NCBI RefSeq assembly: GCF_016429255.1
Contig: NZ_JAELUG010000008.1
Coordinates: 1-64,000, forward strand
Reading direction: 5' to 3'
From: Rhizobium sp. ASV8
GTDB taxonomy: Bacteria > Pseudomonadota > Alphaproteobacteria > Rhizobiales > Rhizobiaceae
DNA: 64,000 nt
The notes under the pieces were generated by a model. The model was not told where the DNA came from and ran no database searches. It saw only the letters and a program-made list of their open reading frames with translations. Below, piece after piece: positions 52,972-62,280 of this stretch. Made by a program: the position numbers and the translations under genes. How positions within the stretch are numbered: position 1 is the stretch's first letter; each line of letters opens with the position of its first letter.

Positions 52972-53280
52972 GTGATCAAATCGGAATTGGTGCAGATTGT
53001 TGCCGCCCGCAACCCGCATCTCTATCACCGCGACGTCGAAAATATCGTCAACGCTGTCCTCGATGAGATCACCGATGCGCTCGCAGCCGGAAACCGGGTC
53101 GAACTTCGCGGCTTCGGTGCCTTCTCCGTCAAGAACCGGCCTTCGCGGTCTGGCCGCAACCCTCGCACGGGCGACACGGTGTTTGTCGAGGAAAAATGGG
53201 TCCCCTTCTTCAAAACCGGCAAGGAGCTGCGCGAGCGGCTGAATCCAGGCGCCGGCGATGAGGAAGAAGACGACAATTGA
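52972..53280 (+). CDS. ihfB: Integration host factor subunit beta
   Basis: A 102-residue HU/IHF protein starting at GTG ([18 protein letters not shown]), with [33 protein letters not shown], the DNA-bending arm with conserved Pro. An acidic tail (GDEEEDDN) is present. IHF bends DNA at sigma-54 promoters and recombination sites; fits with rpoN nearby. It follows sppA by 27 bases. Confidence 0.95.
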   Translation: MIKSELVQIVAARNPHLYHRDVENIVNAVLDEITDALAAGNRVELRGFGAFSVKNRPSRSGRNPRTGDTVFVEEKWVPFFKTGKELRERLNPGAGDEEEDDN

Positions 53281-53455
53281 TCGGTCGGCGCGGCCTGAAT
53301 TTTCCAGCCATGCCCCTTCGGACATGCCCATGCCCTTCGACACGATTGTGCCGCGACGCAGTGGCACTTGAATTCATCAGCCTCTTTTCTATTCTGCGGC
53401 TGAGGACGGCATGTTTGCAGGCGCAAGCGTGCTCGCGAATATAAGGAGCTGAGCA

Positions 53456-53788
53456 ATGGCCAAGAAGATCGTCAATCTGCTGATATTGCTGCCGCTCGGC
53501 ATCGTTCTGATCATATTCTGCGTTGCCAACCGGCAATCAGTGACACTCGCGCTCAATCCTTTCAAGCCGGACGATCAAGTGCTGTCGCTGAACGCGCCGC
53601 TGTTCGTATTGGTGTTCGTGGCGCTGATCCTCGGCATGGTCGTCGGAGCGGCTGCGACCTGGTTCAACCAGGGAAAGCATCGCAAGCGCGCCCGCAATCA
53701 GACGCAGGAAGCCGTGCGCTGGCAGGCGGAGGCTGACAAGCACCGAACCCGCGCCGAACAGATCGCCGGTCAGCTCCCGTCAAAGTGA
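53456..53788 (+). CDS. LapA-family membrane protein
   Basis: 110 residues with two transmembrane segments (LLILLPLGIVLIIFCVA and LFVLVFVALILGMVVGAAATW) and a charged C-terminal tail, the DUF1049/LapA pattern. In E. coli LapA relatives take part in LPS assembly control. AAGGAG precedes the ATG. It probably belongs to the sppA-ihfB transcript; it converges on a GNAT gene with a 9-base overlap. Confidence 0.88.
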   Translation: MAKKIVNLLILLPLGIVLIIFCVANRQSVTLALNPFKPDDQVLSLNAPLFVLVFVALILGMVVGAAATWFNQGKHRKRARNQTQEAVRWQAEADKHRTRAEQIAGQLPSK

Positions 53789-54238
53789 GCCGAAGTCGGC
53801 GAGCCGCATTTCTTTGTAATCGCCCTCCGGCGAAGCTCCGTTGCCGATGATCTCGAAGCCGAGCGTCTGATAAAAGGATATCGCGCGCGCATTTCTGACC
53901 AGACATTTCAGCCTGTAGCGACGTGTCGGCCAATCGGGCAGGGCAGCAAGCAGCGCCTTGCCTGCGCCGTGCCCCTGAAAGGCCGGCAGGATATACAGCA
54001 TGTGAATGAAGTCGTCCGGCTCCCAGATTGCCGCAAATCCCGCAATGACGCCGTGCTCATCTTCGCAGACGAGCAGGCGCTCTCCATTGCTGTGAACGGC
54101 GAAATCCTCAAGGGTGAAGTGGTCGGGATCGACCCAGAAGAACGTTTCGCGCCGAACGCCGAGATAAATCTCCGCAAGACGCTGCATATCCTCTTCGCGT
54201 GCTGGCCGGATGGACCAGATGTCAGATTTCGATGTCAT
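53780..54238 (-). CDS. GNAT-family N-acetyltransferase
   Basis: About 152 residues with the acetyl-CoA-binding loop PAFQGHGAGKALLAALPD (Q-x-x-G-x-G/A) and the late ISFYQTLGFE motif. The substrate is unknown. ATG 54238 (MTSKSDIWSIRPAREED) was chosen over 54274, which adds 12 residues. It is 36 bases after a CoxG-like gene. Confidence 0.88.
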   Translation of the reverse strand: MTSKSDIWSIRPAREEDMQRLAEIYLGVRRETFFWVDPDHFTLEDFAVHSNGERLLVCEDEHGVIAGFAAIWEPDDFIHMLYILPAFQGHGAGKALLAALPDWPTRRYRLKCLVRNARAISFYQTLGFEIIGNGASPEGDYKEMRLADFGSL

Positions 54239-54274
54239 GATTCTCAATATGGACGCGAAACGCCGTTGCGGCAA

Positions 54275-54727
54275 TCAGGCGTTGGCCTGGCCGTTTATCG
54301 CGGCGGTGAAATCGGCAAAAAACTGCTGTGCGAGCTTTTTCGCGCTGGAATCGACCAGCCGCGAACCGAGCTGCGCGATCTTGCCGCCCACCTGCGCCTT
54401 GGCTTCATATTGCAGGATCGTTTCGTCGCCATCCTCCTTCAGCACGACATCTGCGCCGCCCTTGGCAAAGCCGGCAATGCCGCCCTTTCCCTCGCCCGAT
54501 ATCGTGTAGCTTTCCGGCGCGTTGATGTTGGAAAGCTTGACCTCACCGTTGAAGGACGCGGATACCGGGCCGATCTTGAGCTTGACGGTTGCGGTCAATT
54601 CCGTCGGAGAAACCCTCTCCAGGCTTTGACAGCCGGGAATGCATTGCTTGAGGATCTCGGGATCGTTCAATGCCGCCCACACGGCGTCCCTGGGTGCTGC
54701 GATCCGCTCTTCGCCGGTCATATCCAT
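54275..54727 (-). CDS. CoxG/SRPBCC-family protein
   Basis: 150 residues, matching the CO dehydrogenase subunit G family: MTGEERIAAPRDAVWAALNDPEILKQCIPGCQSLE, then KIGPVSASFNGEV and a C-terminal helix KLAQQFFADFTAAI. No CO dehydrogenase genes are nearby, so it is a stand-alone lipid/quinone-binding-like protein. GGGAGG precedes the ATG at 54727. Divergent from the methyltransferase gene. Confidence 0.85.
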   Translation of the reverse strand: MDMTGEERIAAPRDAVWAALNDPEILKQCIPGCQSLERVSPTELTATVKLKIGPVSASFNGEVKLSNINAPESYTISGEGKGGIAGFAKGGADVVLKEDGDETILQYEAKAQVGGKIAQLGSRLVDSSAKKLAQQFFADFTAAINGQANA

Positions 54728-54839
54728 GCGCAATCCTCCCAATGTGACATTTTGTGCATGGATCATCGCAGATCGGAAAGCGCTTTGCCAAGTGGCGGCC
54801 AGATGCTATTTGCACGCACATATCAATTTCGAGACAAGC

Positions 54840-55970
54840 ATGGTGAAACATAGGGAAAGCCGGCCCGGCCAGAAAGCCGCGGGCGGTCTCGGGGCAAAAC
54901 CCCGGCGTGACATGCCCGGCAAGCCGCCGGCGAAGCCCGCGCATGCCTCAAGGCCGGCCAAGCCTTCACGCGATCATAGCGAGCGAACAGCCGAGCCGCG
55001 CGTCGCTGCGTCTGCAGCCGCGGCGCCCGAGCGTCCGCTGATCGTCAGAAACGGTGAGCGGCCGCCTGAGCGCGTGCCGGTTATCCTCGAGTCGCTCGGC
55101 GCCGGAGATTTTCACCTCATCGACAGCGGCAATGGCCTGAAGCTTGAGCAATACGGACCGTATCGGATCGTCCGCCCGGAAGCGCAGGCGCTGTGGCCGC
55201 CGACGCTTGCCTCGCATGTATGGGACAACGCCGAGGCGATCTTCACCGGCGACACGGACGAGGACGGCATGGGCCGCTGGCGCTTCCCCCGCGAGGCGCT
55301 GGGTGAGACCTGGCCGTTGCAGCTGCTCGGCGTCGATTTTCTCGGCCGCTTCACCGCGTTTCGCCATGTCGGCGTCTTTCCCGAGCAGATCGTCCATTGG
55401 GCCTGGATGAAGGAACAGGTCGAGACGGCAAAACGGCCGCTCAAGGTCCTCAACCTCTTCGGTTACACCGGCGTCGCTTCGCTGGTGGCAGCCGCTGCCG
55501 GCGCGGAAGTGACGCATGTCGACGCCTCCAAGAAGGCGATCGGCTGGGCGCGCGAAAATCAGGCGCTGGGCCGCATGGAGAAGCTGCCGATCCGCTGGAT
55601 CTGCGAGGATGCGATGAAGTTCATCCTGCGCGAGGAGCGGCGCGGCAACAAATACGATATCATCCTCACCGACCCACCGAAATTCGGCCGCGGCCCGAAT
55701 GGCGAGGTCTGGCATCTGTTCGAGCACCTGCCGCTGATGCTCGATATCTGCCGCGAAATCCTGTCGCCGAAGGCGCTTGGTCTCGTGCTGACCGCCTATT
55801 CCATCCGCGCCAGCTTCTACTCGATCCATGAGCTGATGCGCGAGACGATGCGCGGGGCCGGCGGCGTCGTCGAATCCGGCGAACTGGTTATCCGCGAGGC
55901 CGGCCTCGATGGCCGCACGCCAGGCCGGGCGCTTTCCACTTCTCTCTTCAGCCGCTGGGTGCCGAAATGA
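54840..55970 (+). CDS. Class I SAM-dependent RNA methyltransferase (RlmI-like)
   Basis: About 376 residues. The first 65 are Ala/Pro/Lys/Arg-rich and disordered, perhaps RNA-binding. Then a Rossmann methyltransferase: LNLFGYTGVASLVAAAAGAE (SAM loop), VTHVDASKKAIGWARENQ and ILTDPPKFGRGPNGE (NPPY-like motif). The domain resembles RlmI/RlmK rRNA cytosine methyltransferases. The start is uncertain in the low-complexity tail. The trmH-like gene overlaps its stop by four bases. Confidence 0.85.
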   Translation: MVKHRESRPGQKAAGGLGAKPRRDMPGKPPAKPAHASRPAKPSRDHSERTAEPRVAASAAAAPERPLIVRNGERPPERVPVILESLGAGDFHLIDSGNGLKLEQYGPYRIVRPEAQALWPPTLASHVWDNAEAIFTGDTDEDGMGRWRFPREALGETWPLQLLGVDFLGRFTAFRHVGVFPEQIVHWAWMKEQVETAKRPLKVLNLFGYTGVASLVAAAAGAEVTHVDASKKAIGWARENQALGRMEKLPIRWICEDAMKFILREERRGNKYDIILTDPPKFGRGPNGEVWHLFEHLPLMLDICREILSPKALGLVLTAYSIRASFYSIHELMRETMRGAGGVVESGELVIREAGLDGRTPGRALSTSLFSRWVPK

Positions 55971-56827
55971 ACCAGGATTTTCGTAGTGACGGCCCGCGCA
56001 AGGTCGGACAGGTCAAGGAGGTCACTTCGCTTGCCAATCCGATCGTCAAGGATATCAAGGCGCTGACGGTCAAGAAGTCCCGCGAGGAAAGCGGTGCCTT
56101 TCTCGCCGAAGGGCTGAAGCTCGTCATCGATGCGCTCGAACTCGGCTGGACGATCCGCACGCTGGTTTACGCCAAGGCGGCCAAGGGCAAGCCGCTCGTC
56201 GAGCAAGTCGCCGCAAAGACGGTCGCCGCCGGCGGACTGGTGCTCGAGGTCAGCGAAAAGGTCATTGGCTCGATCACCCGTCGCGACAATCCGCAGATGG
56301 TGGTCGGCGTCTTCGAACAGCGCTGGCAGCAGCTTAAAGACGTCAAGCCGAAGACGGGCGAGACCTGGGTGGCGCTCGACCGCGTGCGCGATCCCGGCAA
56401 TCTCGGCACGATCATCCGCACCGCCGATGCGGCAGGTGCTTCCGGCGTTATCCTCGTCGGAGAAACCACCGACCCGTTTTCCCTGGAAACCGTGCGTGCC
56501 ACCATGGGCTCGGTCTTTGCCGTGCCTGTCGTCAAGGCGACGCCGGAAGAGTTTCTCGCCTGGAAGAAGAAGGCCGATGTCTCCGTCGTCGCCACACATC
56601 TGGCCGGCGCCGTCGACTACCGCACCATCGATTACAAGAGGAAGCCTGTCGTCATCCTGATGGGCAACGAGCAATCCGGCCTGCCTGATGTCCTGGCGAA
56701 GGAAGCCGATGCGCTTGCCCGCATTCCGCAGGCCGGCCGCGCCGACAGCCTCAATCTGGCAGTTGCGACGGCAGTCATGCTGTTCGAAGCCCGCCGCCAT
56801 ATCCTGACCCTTAGCGAGAGCCGATGA
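55967..56827 (+). CDS. TrmH/SpoU-family RNA methyltransferase
   Basis: A 286-residue SPOUT enzyme with an N-terminal RNA-binding domain ([29 protein letters not shown]) and a knotted C-terminal domain: [21 protein letters not shown] (motif 1), [11 protein letters not shown] (motif 2) and [21 protein letters not shown] (motif 3). It methylates a 2'-OH in rRNA or tRNA. Coupled by ATGA overlaps to the gene before and lspA after. Confidence 0.93.
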   Translation: MNQDFRSDGPRKVGQVKEVTSLANPIVKDIKALTVKKSREESGAFLAEGLKLVIDALELGWTIRTLVYAKAAKGKPLVEQVAAKTVAAGGLVLEVSEKVIGSITRRDNPQMVVGVFEQRWQQLKDVKPKTGETWVALDRVRDPGNLGTIIRTADAAGASGVILVGETTDPFSLETVRATMGSVFAVPVVKATPEEFLAWKKKADVSVVATHLAGAVDYRTIDYKRKPVVILMGNEQSGLPDVLAKEADALARIPQAGRADSLNLAVATAVMLFEARRHILTLSESR

Positions 56828-57342
56828 CCGAGAGCGAGACCAACCCGCAGCCGCCTGCAAAAGCGGCCCTGTTTTCCCGGCCCTTGCCGATCCTGATCTT
56901 CATCGTCATCGCGGTCGTTCTCGATCAGGCCGTCAAGATCGCGGTGGACCACTGGTTGCCGTTACAGGAGATGGTGCCGGTCGTTCCGATGCTGGCGCTG
57001 TATCGCACCTACAATCTCGGCGTCGCCTTCTCGATGCTGTCGGGCATGGATGGATGGTTCATCGTTGGCATGCGCCTCATCATCGTCGCCTTCGTGCTTT
57101 GGCTATGGCGGCATACCCCAAATTATCGGTGGCTGGCCCATCTGGGCTTCGCGCTCATCATCGCCGGGGCGCTCGGAAACCTGATCGACCGTTTCCTCTA
57201 CGGTCATGTGATCGACTACATCCTCTTTCACACGCAGACCTGGTCTTTCGCGGTGTTCAACCTCGCGGACAGTTTCATCACCGTGGGCGCGGCTTGCGTC
57301 ATTCTCGATGAGCTTCTGATGCCGAAAAAGGCCAAAGCTTAA
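56824..57342 (+). CDS. lspA: Lipoprotein signal peptidase (signal peptidase II)
   Basis: 172 residues with four transmembrane helices and catalytic Asp residues in [19 protein letters not shown] and [14 protein letters not shown]. It cleaves the signal peptides of diacylglyceryl-modified prolipoproteins in the inner membrane. The start overlaps the trmH-like stop by four bases. A 55-base gap separates it from the histidine kinase. Confidence 0.96.
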   Translation: MTESETNPQPPAKAALFSRPLPILIFIVIAVVLDQAVKIAVDHWLPLQEMVPVVPMLALYRTYNLGVAFSMLSGMDGWFIVGMRLIIVAFVLWLWRHTPNYRWLAHLGFALIIAGALGNLIDRFLYGHVIDYILFHTQTWSFAVFNLADSFITVGAACVILDELLMPKKAKA

Positions 57343-57397
57343 AATTCTAGCGAATCCCTGAAGGCATCGGGAACGGTGCCCATGCTAGCCAGATCGC

Positions 57398-59671
57398 ATG
57401 AGCACTCTGGCAAACATGCAGGAAAAGCCTGCCACTGGCGTAACAGGTGGCGAAACGACATCGATCGAGGGGCTGACCGCGAACGGACATCCCCTTGCGG
57501 GCGCGCCGCATGAGGCCGAACGGCGCCCGGCGCAGGCGCGCTGGTTGGAGCGCCATTGGCTGAATGGCGGCGGTCTGATTGCCGGTATCGTGCTTCTTGC
57601 GATAGGATTTGCCGGAGGTCCGCTCATGCTGGCCGGAGTTCTCGGCCTCGTGGCGTTTGCACTGGCAGTCGGCGGCTTTCTCGCGGCATGGAAGACGGCT
57701 GCCGAACCTGATGCTGTTGTTACCGATCTCAGCGAGAGCGATCACGATCGTCTTTGGGAGCGCCGGGAAAGCAATATTCTGCTTGCCACCATTCATGATG
57801 CGCTGGGCGACATCACCGTCATCCGCAGCATCGATCGACAGATTCTCGATGCCAATGCCACCTTCCGCAAGCTGACGGGAAAATCCAATCCCGAGGGTTT
57901 GACGCTGGAAGAGACTGGCCTCGTCTTCCGCGCCATCACCGATGCCAAGCATCAGGATGCGGAGATCGAGACGCCAGAGGGCCGCCGCATCTTTGCCTGG
58001 CACGATGTCATATTCCGCGATCCGTCGAGCGGCCAGCTGTGTATACAAAGCGTCGCTCGCGACGTCACGGAAGAGCGACAGACGGCCCGCAATCGCGAAG
58101 ATGCCAGGCTGAAGGCCGAATATAACAGTGCCGCGAAATCCAGGCTGCTGGCGACCGTGAGCCATGAGATCCGCACGCCTCTCTCGGGCATTCTCGGCAT
58201 GAATCACCTGCTTGCCCAGACGCCATTGACGCTGGAGCAGGCCAATTACCTCACGGGCATCCGCCAATCGGGCCACGCGCTGGTGCAATTGGTCGAAGAT
58301 CTCCTCGATTTTTCCACGATCGAAGTGGGCCGCTTCCAGCTGCATCCGCGCAAGGAAGCGTTACGACCGCTGCTCGAAGGTGTCGTAGAGATGCTTGCGC
58401 ATCGCGCCCATGAAAAGGGCATCGAAATTGCCGCGACCGTCGCAGCCGATGTGCCCGAAGCGATGGAATTCGATCCTGCGCGGCTGCGCCAGGTCCTGTT
58501 CAATGTCCTCGGCAATGCGGTGAAGTTCACCCAGACCGGCGGCGTGCTCGTTCGCGCCGGCCTACAGGGAAGCGACCTCTCGATATCCGTTCAGGATACC
58601 GGCCCGGGCATGACGGAAGAGGAGCAGGCTCGCGTTTTCGGTGAATTCGAACAGGCCGGCACCATCGTCGAAAGAAGTGCGGGTACCGGGCTCGGGCTCG
58701 CGATCTCTGCGCGCATATTGCGCGAGTTCGGTGGCCGGCTCAAGGTTGCCAGCGAACGCGGCAAGGGCACCGAGTTCACCATCAGCTTTCCTATCGGTCT
58801 GGTTGACGACGAGGCTGGAGCCAGCCGGCGCGAAACCGTGCTCAAGGGTGCGCATGTGCTGCTGCTGGCGCCGGAGGGGCCGGCAAGCACGGCGATCGCC
58901 CAGACAATTCGCACACTTGGTGGCAATTGCCGTCTGATCGGTGCCGACGACATCCATGTCCTGATGCAATCCTCCGAGGACGGCGCGGTTAGACCGTGGA
59001 CCGATCTTATCGTCGATCATCGCATGGCGCCGCTCTACTTCCGTGAAGGGCATGAACTGGCGATATCGACATTGCGCAAGGTTTTCCTCGTCAATCCTGA
59101 AGAGCGCAATACGCATCCTCTCGATCTGTTCGATGCCTGGCTCATACGGCCGCTGCGGGAGCAATCGTTGATCGATGTACTGAGCGGCCGCATGCGGGGC
59201 ATGGAAAAGCGCGATATGATGCTCGACGGCGTCTCTGAGATCGGCATTACGACGCCCGAGGCAGATGATCCCGTGCTTGAGATCCTGCTGGGCGAGGACG
59301 ATCCGGTGAACGGCATGCTGGTTCGTGCCATGCTTGCCAAGGCCGGCCACCGGGTTCGTCTGGTCGAGGATTTCGATGGGCTTCGCACCCGCGCGCAGAA
59401 TGCAGAAGCTCGGCCAAATGTGATCGTTACTGATTTCAACATGCCCGGCGGCACCGGCGCTGCCGTACTTGCGCAATTGCGTGCACAGGAACGCCGACAG
59501 GGACTACCGGCGCTGCCGATCATCGTGTTGACCGCCGACAGTCGAGATTCGATCCGCCGGCAGGCACTGCTCGCGGGAGCCGATGCCGTCATCGTCAAAC
59601 CGGTCGATCCCGAGCGGTTGATGACGACCGTCCAGAACCTGTCCCGGCTTGCTTTCGAACGCGCCGTGTAG
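57398..59671 (+). CDS. Hybrid sensor histidine kinase/response regulator
   Basis: 757 residues: an N-terminal tail, two hydrophobic segments (about 48-90), a PAS-like domain (about 125-225), HisKA with phosphorylated His near 256 (TVSHEIRTPLSGILG), HATPase with NVLGNAVKFTQ near 368 and GTGLGL, a middle region (490-610) resembling a degenerate receiver, and a C-terminal receiver: LGEDDPVNG near 632 and phospho-Asp in VIVTDFNMPG near 678. The signal and partner are unknown; no HPt or response regulator gene adjoins. Confidence 0.93.
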   Translation: MSTLANMQEKPATGVTGGETTSIEGLTANGHPLAGAPHEAERRPAQARWLERHWLNGGGLIAGIVLLAIGFAGGPLMLAGVLGLVAFALAVGGFLAAWKTAAEPDAVVTDLSESDHDRLWERRESNILLATIHDALGDITVIRSIDRQILDANATFRKLTGKSNPEGLTLEETGLVFRAITDAKHQDAEIETPEGRRIFAWHDVIFRDPSSGQLCIQSVARDVTEERQTARNREDARLKAEYNSAAKSRLLATVSHEIRTPLSGILGMNHLLAQTPLTLEQANYLTGIRQSGHALVQLVEDLLDFSTIEVGRFQLHPRKEALRPLLEGVVEMLAHRAHEKGIEIAATVAADVPEAMEFDPARLRQVLFNVLGNAVKFTQTGGVLVRAGLQGSDLSISVQDTGPGMTEEEQARVFGEFEQAGTIVERSAGTGLGLAISARILREFGGRLKVASERGKGTEFTISFPIGLVDDEAGASRRETVLKGAHVLLLAPEGPASTAIAQTIRTLGGNCRLIGADDIHVLMQSSEDGAVRPWTDLIVDHRMAPLYFREGHELAISTLRKVFLVNPEERNTHPLDLFDAWLIRPLREQSLIDVLSGRMRGMEKRDMMLDGVSEIGITTPEADDPVLEILLGEDDPVNGMLVRAMLAKAGHRVRLVEDFDGLRTRAQNAEARPNVIVTDFNMPGGTGAAVLAQLRAQERRQGLPALPIIVLTADSRDSIRRQALLAGADAVIVKPVDPERLMTTVQNLSRLAFERAV

Positions 59672-59700
59672 AGGCTGTTCCATTTTCGCCTCGAGATTGC

Positions 59701-59738
59701 GATGAGGGCTCACCAACGCTTGATGGTGAGCCCTCATC
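59701..59738. terminator. Hairpin after the histidine kinase
   Basis: Perfect 15-bp arms GATGAGGGCTCACCA (59701-59715) and TGGTGAGCCCTCATC (59724-59738) with an 8-base loop, 29 bases after the kinase stop. No T-run follows on either strand. It is a likely transcript-end stabiliser or terminator. Confidence 0.55.
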
Positions 59739-59899
59739 ATGTTCAACCAGTGGCTATCGCAACGCTAAACTGGGGACGGTTCGTTCATTCGAAAGTTTGC
59801 AACGGGCACGCTTCTTGCTTTTAGCCAAGCCGCGTGTCACTTTCCTGTCGCACGAATTTGGTTTATGGCGCTATATCGGCCCGCAGGGGGAGAGTCGCC

Positions 59900-60778
59900 A
59901 TGTCCATCGAAATTTTGAATCGCGAAGCTCAGGGCGAAATGGTTCAGTCTTCAAAGGCAACGGTCGAACCGGTTGCCAGCGATGTGCTTGGACGCATCGG
60001 AAATCTAGAAACGCGCCTTGCCCGCACGGCGCGCGAAATCGATGCCGCTCAGGCAGTTCGCTATCGTGTTTTCGTCGAAGAGATGAACGCGCAGCTTCCG
60101 GCCGACGCCATGCGTCGGCAGCGTGATATCGATAGCTGGGACGCGATTTGCGATCACCTTCTGGTCTTGGACCGTTCGCTCGAGGGCGATCCGGAAGACC
60201 AGATCGTCGGCACCTATCGCCTGCTGCGTCAGGAAGTGGCCATGGCCAATGGCGGCTTCTATTCTTCTTCGGAATTCGACATCGATGCGCTGCTGGCGCG
60301 TCATCCCGAAAAGCGCTTCATGGAGCTCGGCCGCTCCTGCGTGTTGCCGGACTATCGCAACAAGCGCACCGTCGAGCTGCTGTGGCAGGGCAATTGGGCC
60401 TATGCGCTGAAGCATGGCATGAGCGCCATGTTCGGCTGCGCCTCGTTCCCCGGCGTTCTACCGGAACAGCATGCGCTGGCCTTGTCTTTCCTCTATCACA
60501 ATGTCGTCGCCAAGGATGAATGGGCCGTCGGCGCTCTGCCGTCGCTCGCCCGCACCATGGATCTGATGCCGGTCGAAGCAGTCAACCCGAAGAAGGCGTT
60601 GATGGCGCTGCCGCCGCTGATCAAGGGCTATCTGCGCCTCGGCGCCATGGTCGGTTCCACCGCCGTCGTCGATCAGGCCTTCAACACGACCGACGTCCTG
60701 ATCGTCCTGCCGATCGCCAGCATTTCCGATCGCTACGTCAATTATTACGGCGCAGATGCGGGTCGTTTCGCAAGCTGA
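59900..60778 (+). CDS. olsB: L-ornithine N(alpha)-acyltransferase, ornithine-lipid synthesis
   Basis: 292 residues of the GNAT-related OlsB family: ETRLARTAREIDAAQAVRYRVFVEEM, FMELGRSCVLPDYRNKRTVELLWQG and GMSAMFGCASFPG. OlsB transfers a 3-hydroxyacyl group from ACP to ornithine, making lyso-ornithine lipid, a phosphate-free membrane lipid. The position after lspA and a hybrid kinase is, as I recall, as in other rhizobia. ATG 59900 has GGGGGAGAG before it. No clear PHO box was seen. olsA is not in the window. Confidence 0.9.
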   Translation: MSIEILNREAQGEMVQSSKATVEPVASDVLGRIGNLETRLARTAREIDAAQAVRYRVFVEEMNAQLPADAMRRQRDIDSWDAICDHLLVLDRSLEGDPEDQIVGTYRLLRQEVAMANGGFYSSSEFDIDALLARHPEKRFMELGRSCVLPDYRNKRTVELLWQGNWAYALKHGMSAMFGCASFPGVLPEQHALALSFLYHNVVAKDEWAVGALPSLARTMDLMPVEAVNPKKALMALPPLIKGYLRLGAMVGSTAVVDQAFNTTDVLIVLPIASISDRYVNYYGADAGRFAS

Positions 60779-60801
60779 GGTCGCTAAGGCGTTACGACGT
60801 C

Positions 60802-62211
60802 TCAGGGAATCGCAAAAATATCGATCGCGTTGGTGATGCCGCGCAGCGAGACATGATGCGATTGCGGCTTCAGGCCCCGTATCGTCAACAGTTCGGCGGC
60901 GCGGATATTTTCCAGCACCGAACTTGTTGCGAATATCTCGCTTGAGGTCGCCAGATGCTGGACGCGCGAGGCGATATTGACCGTTTGCCCGAAATAGTCC
61001 TGTCGCTCGTTGAGGCTGACCGCGATGCACGGTCCTTCGTGGATGCCGATTTTCAGAAGGAGATCGTCGTTGCCGCGCTCCTTGTTGAGGGTCGACATGG
61101 CATCGCGCATCCGCATCGCTGCGGCCAGCGCCCGGTCCGGGGTCGGGAACGTGGCCATCACGGCGTCACCGATGGTTTTGACGACCGCACCAGCTTCCGC
61201 CCCGACGATTTCATGCAGGATACTGAAGTGGGTTTTGACGAGGTCGAAAGCCGCGAGGTCACCGACCCTCTCGTATAGCTCCGTCGAACCGCGCAGATCG
61301 GTGAAAAGAAAAGTGAGGCTGGCGATCTTAAGCCTTTGGTTGATGGCGATCGTGTCGGTTCGATATATGTCGCGGAAGGTCTGGTTGGAGAGCAGTCGCT
61401 TGGCTGTCAGAAATGGCCTGCGGCGACTGAGCAACGTATGAAGCGCGTCATTGGCGATGCACACGGAAGGCAGGGTGCGAACTTCGGTGTGGTTTTCTAT
61501 GACGATGCGCAACGGGCCGGGTTTGAGCTCCACCGCATCGCTGAGCCGATGCAGGCGATCGAATACGAGTGACAGGTTCTGTCGCTCTTTCGACGGTTCG
61601 CCCTTCACGTCGATGAACTGCGCACTATGGGTCACCGGTTCGAAGATGATGACGAATTCGGCCGGCAGCTGCAGCGACACGACGGCTTTTTCGCCCGCCG
61701 GCAGTTCCAGCGTTTCTATGATGAACTGGTCGACTTTTTCCTGATAGCCTTCGTCGGGAAGATCGACGCCCGAACTCCAGTAGACCTGGCGAAAATATTC
61801 CAAAGGCGTCAGGTCATGTGGGTTGTGGGCGCCGATATGGCGTATTCGCGGGCTGATCGTGAAGGTGACCTCGACCATCTCGTCGAGCGTCGGCTCGTAA
61901 CCGGCCGCGCACAAAGTACAATTGTAAGTCTCGCTCTGGACGGTTCGCAGCGACGTATTGGCATCCAGCACGCCGCCGCATCCCGGGCACAACACATTCC
62001 AGGACATCTCGAATAAGCCCAGGCGTGCGGTATGCAGGAAAGCGCTGATGGTTTGCTCTTCGTCGAAACCGTGCTCGGCGGCAAAGGCGAGCGCATTCAC
62101 ACGATTAAGCTTGCGGTCCGGTGCCTCCAGCACCAACCGCTCGATTGCGTCGGCTATTTCAGGCTGCGCAGAATGGCGCAGCGCTGTGAACAGGGGCTGA
62201 GCTTCACTCAT
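60802..62211 (-). CDS. Class III adenylate/guanylate cyclase with N-terminal zinc-ribbon region
   Basis: 469 residues. The C-terminal class III catalytic domain (about 305-430) has the metal motif FLFTDLRGSTELYERVGD, AVVKTIGDAVMATF, and GIHEGPCIAVSLNERQDYFGQTVNIASR. The N-terminal 300 residues form a DUF5939-like module; CPGCGG and CTLC around residues 75-101 look like a zinc ribbon. No transmembrane segment is seen, so it is cytoplasmic. It makes a cyclic nucleotide, more likely cAMP. It is a single gene, convergent with olsB. Confidence 0.88.
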   Translation of the reverse strand: MSEAQPLFTALRHSAQPEIADAIERLVLEAPDRKLNRVNALAFAAEHGFDEEQTISAFLHTARLGLFEMSWNVLCPGCGGVLDANTSLRTVQSETYNCTLCAAGYEPTLDEMVEVTFTISPRIRHIGAHNPHDLTPLEYFRQVYWSSGVDLPDEGYQEKVDQFIIETLELPAGEKAVVSLQLPAEFVIIFEPVTHSAQFIDVKGEPSKERQNLSLVFDRLHRLSDAVELKPGPLRIVIENHTEVRTLPSVCIANDALHTLLSRRRPFLTAKRLLSNQTFRDIYRTDTIAINQRLKIASLTFLFTDLRGSTELYERVGDLAAFDLVKTHFSILHEIVGAEAGAVVKTIGDAVMATFPTPDRALAAAMRMRDAMSTLNKERGNDDLLLKIGIHEGPCIAVSLNERQDYFGQTVNIASRVQHLATSSEIFATSSVLENIRAAELLTIRGLKPQSHHVSLRGITNAIDIFAIP

Positions 62212-62280
62212 ACCCCCATCCTACACCTATTTCACAAGGCAGCCATCATCTTTATTCGGCCGCCGGCTCTCCAGCGGGGG

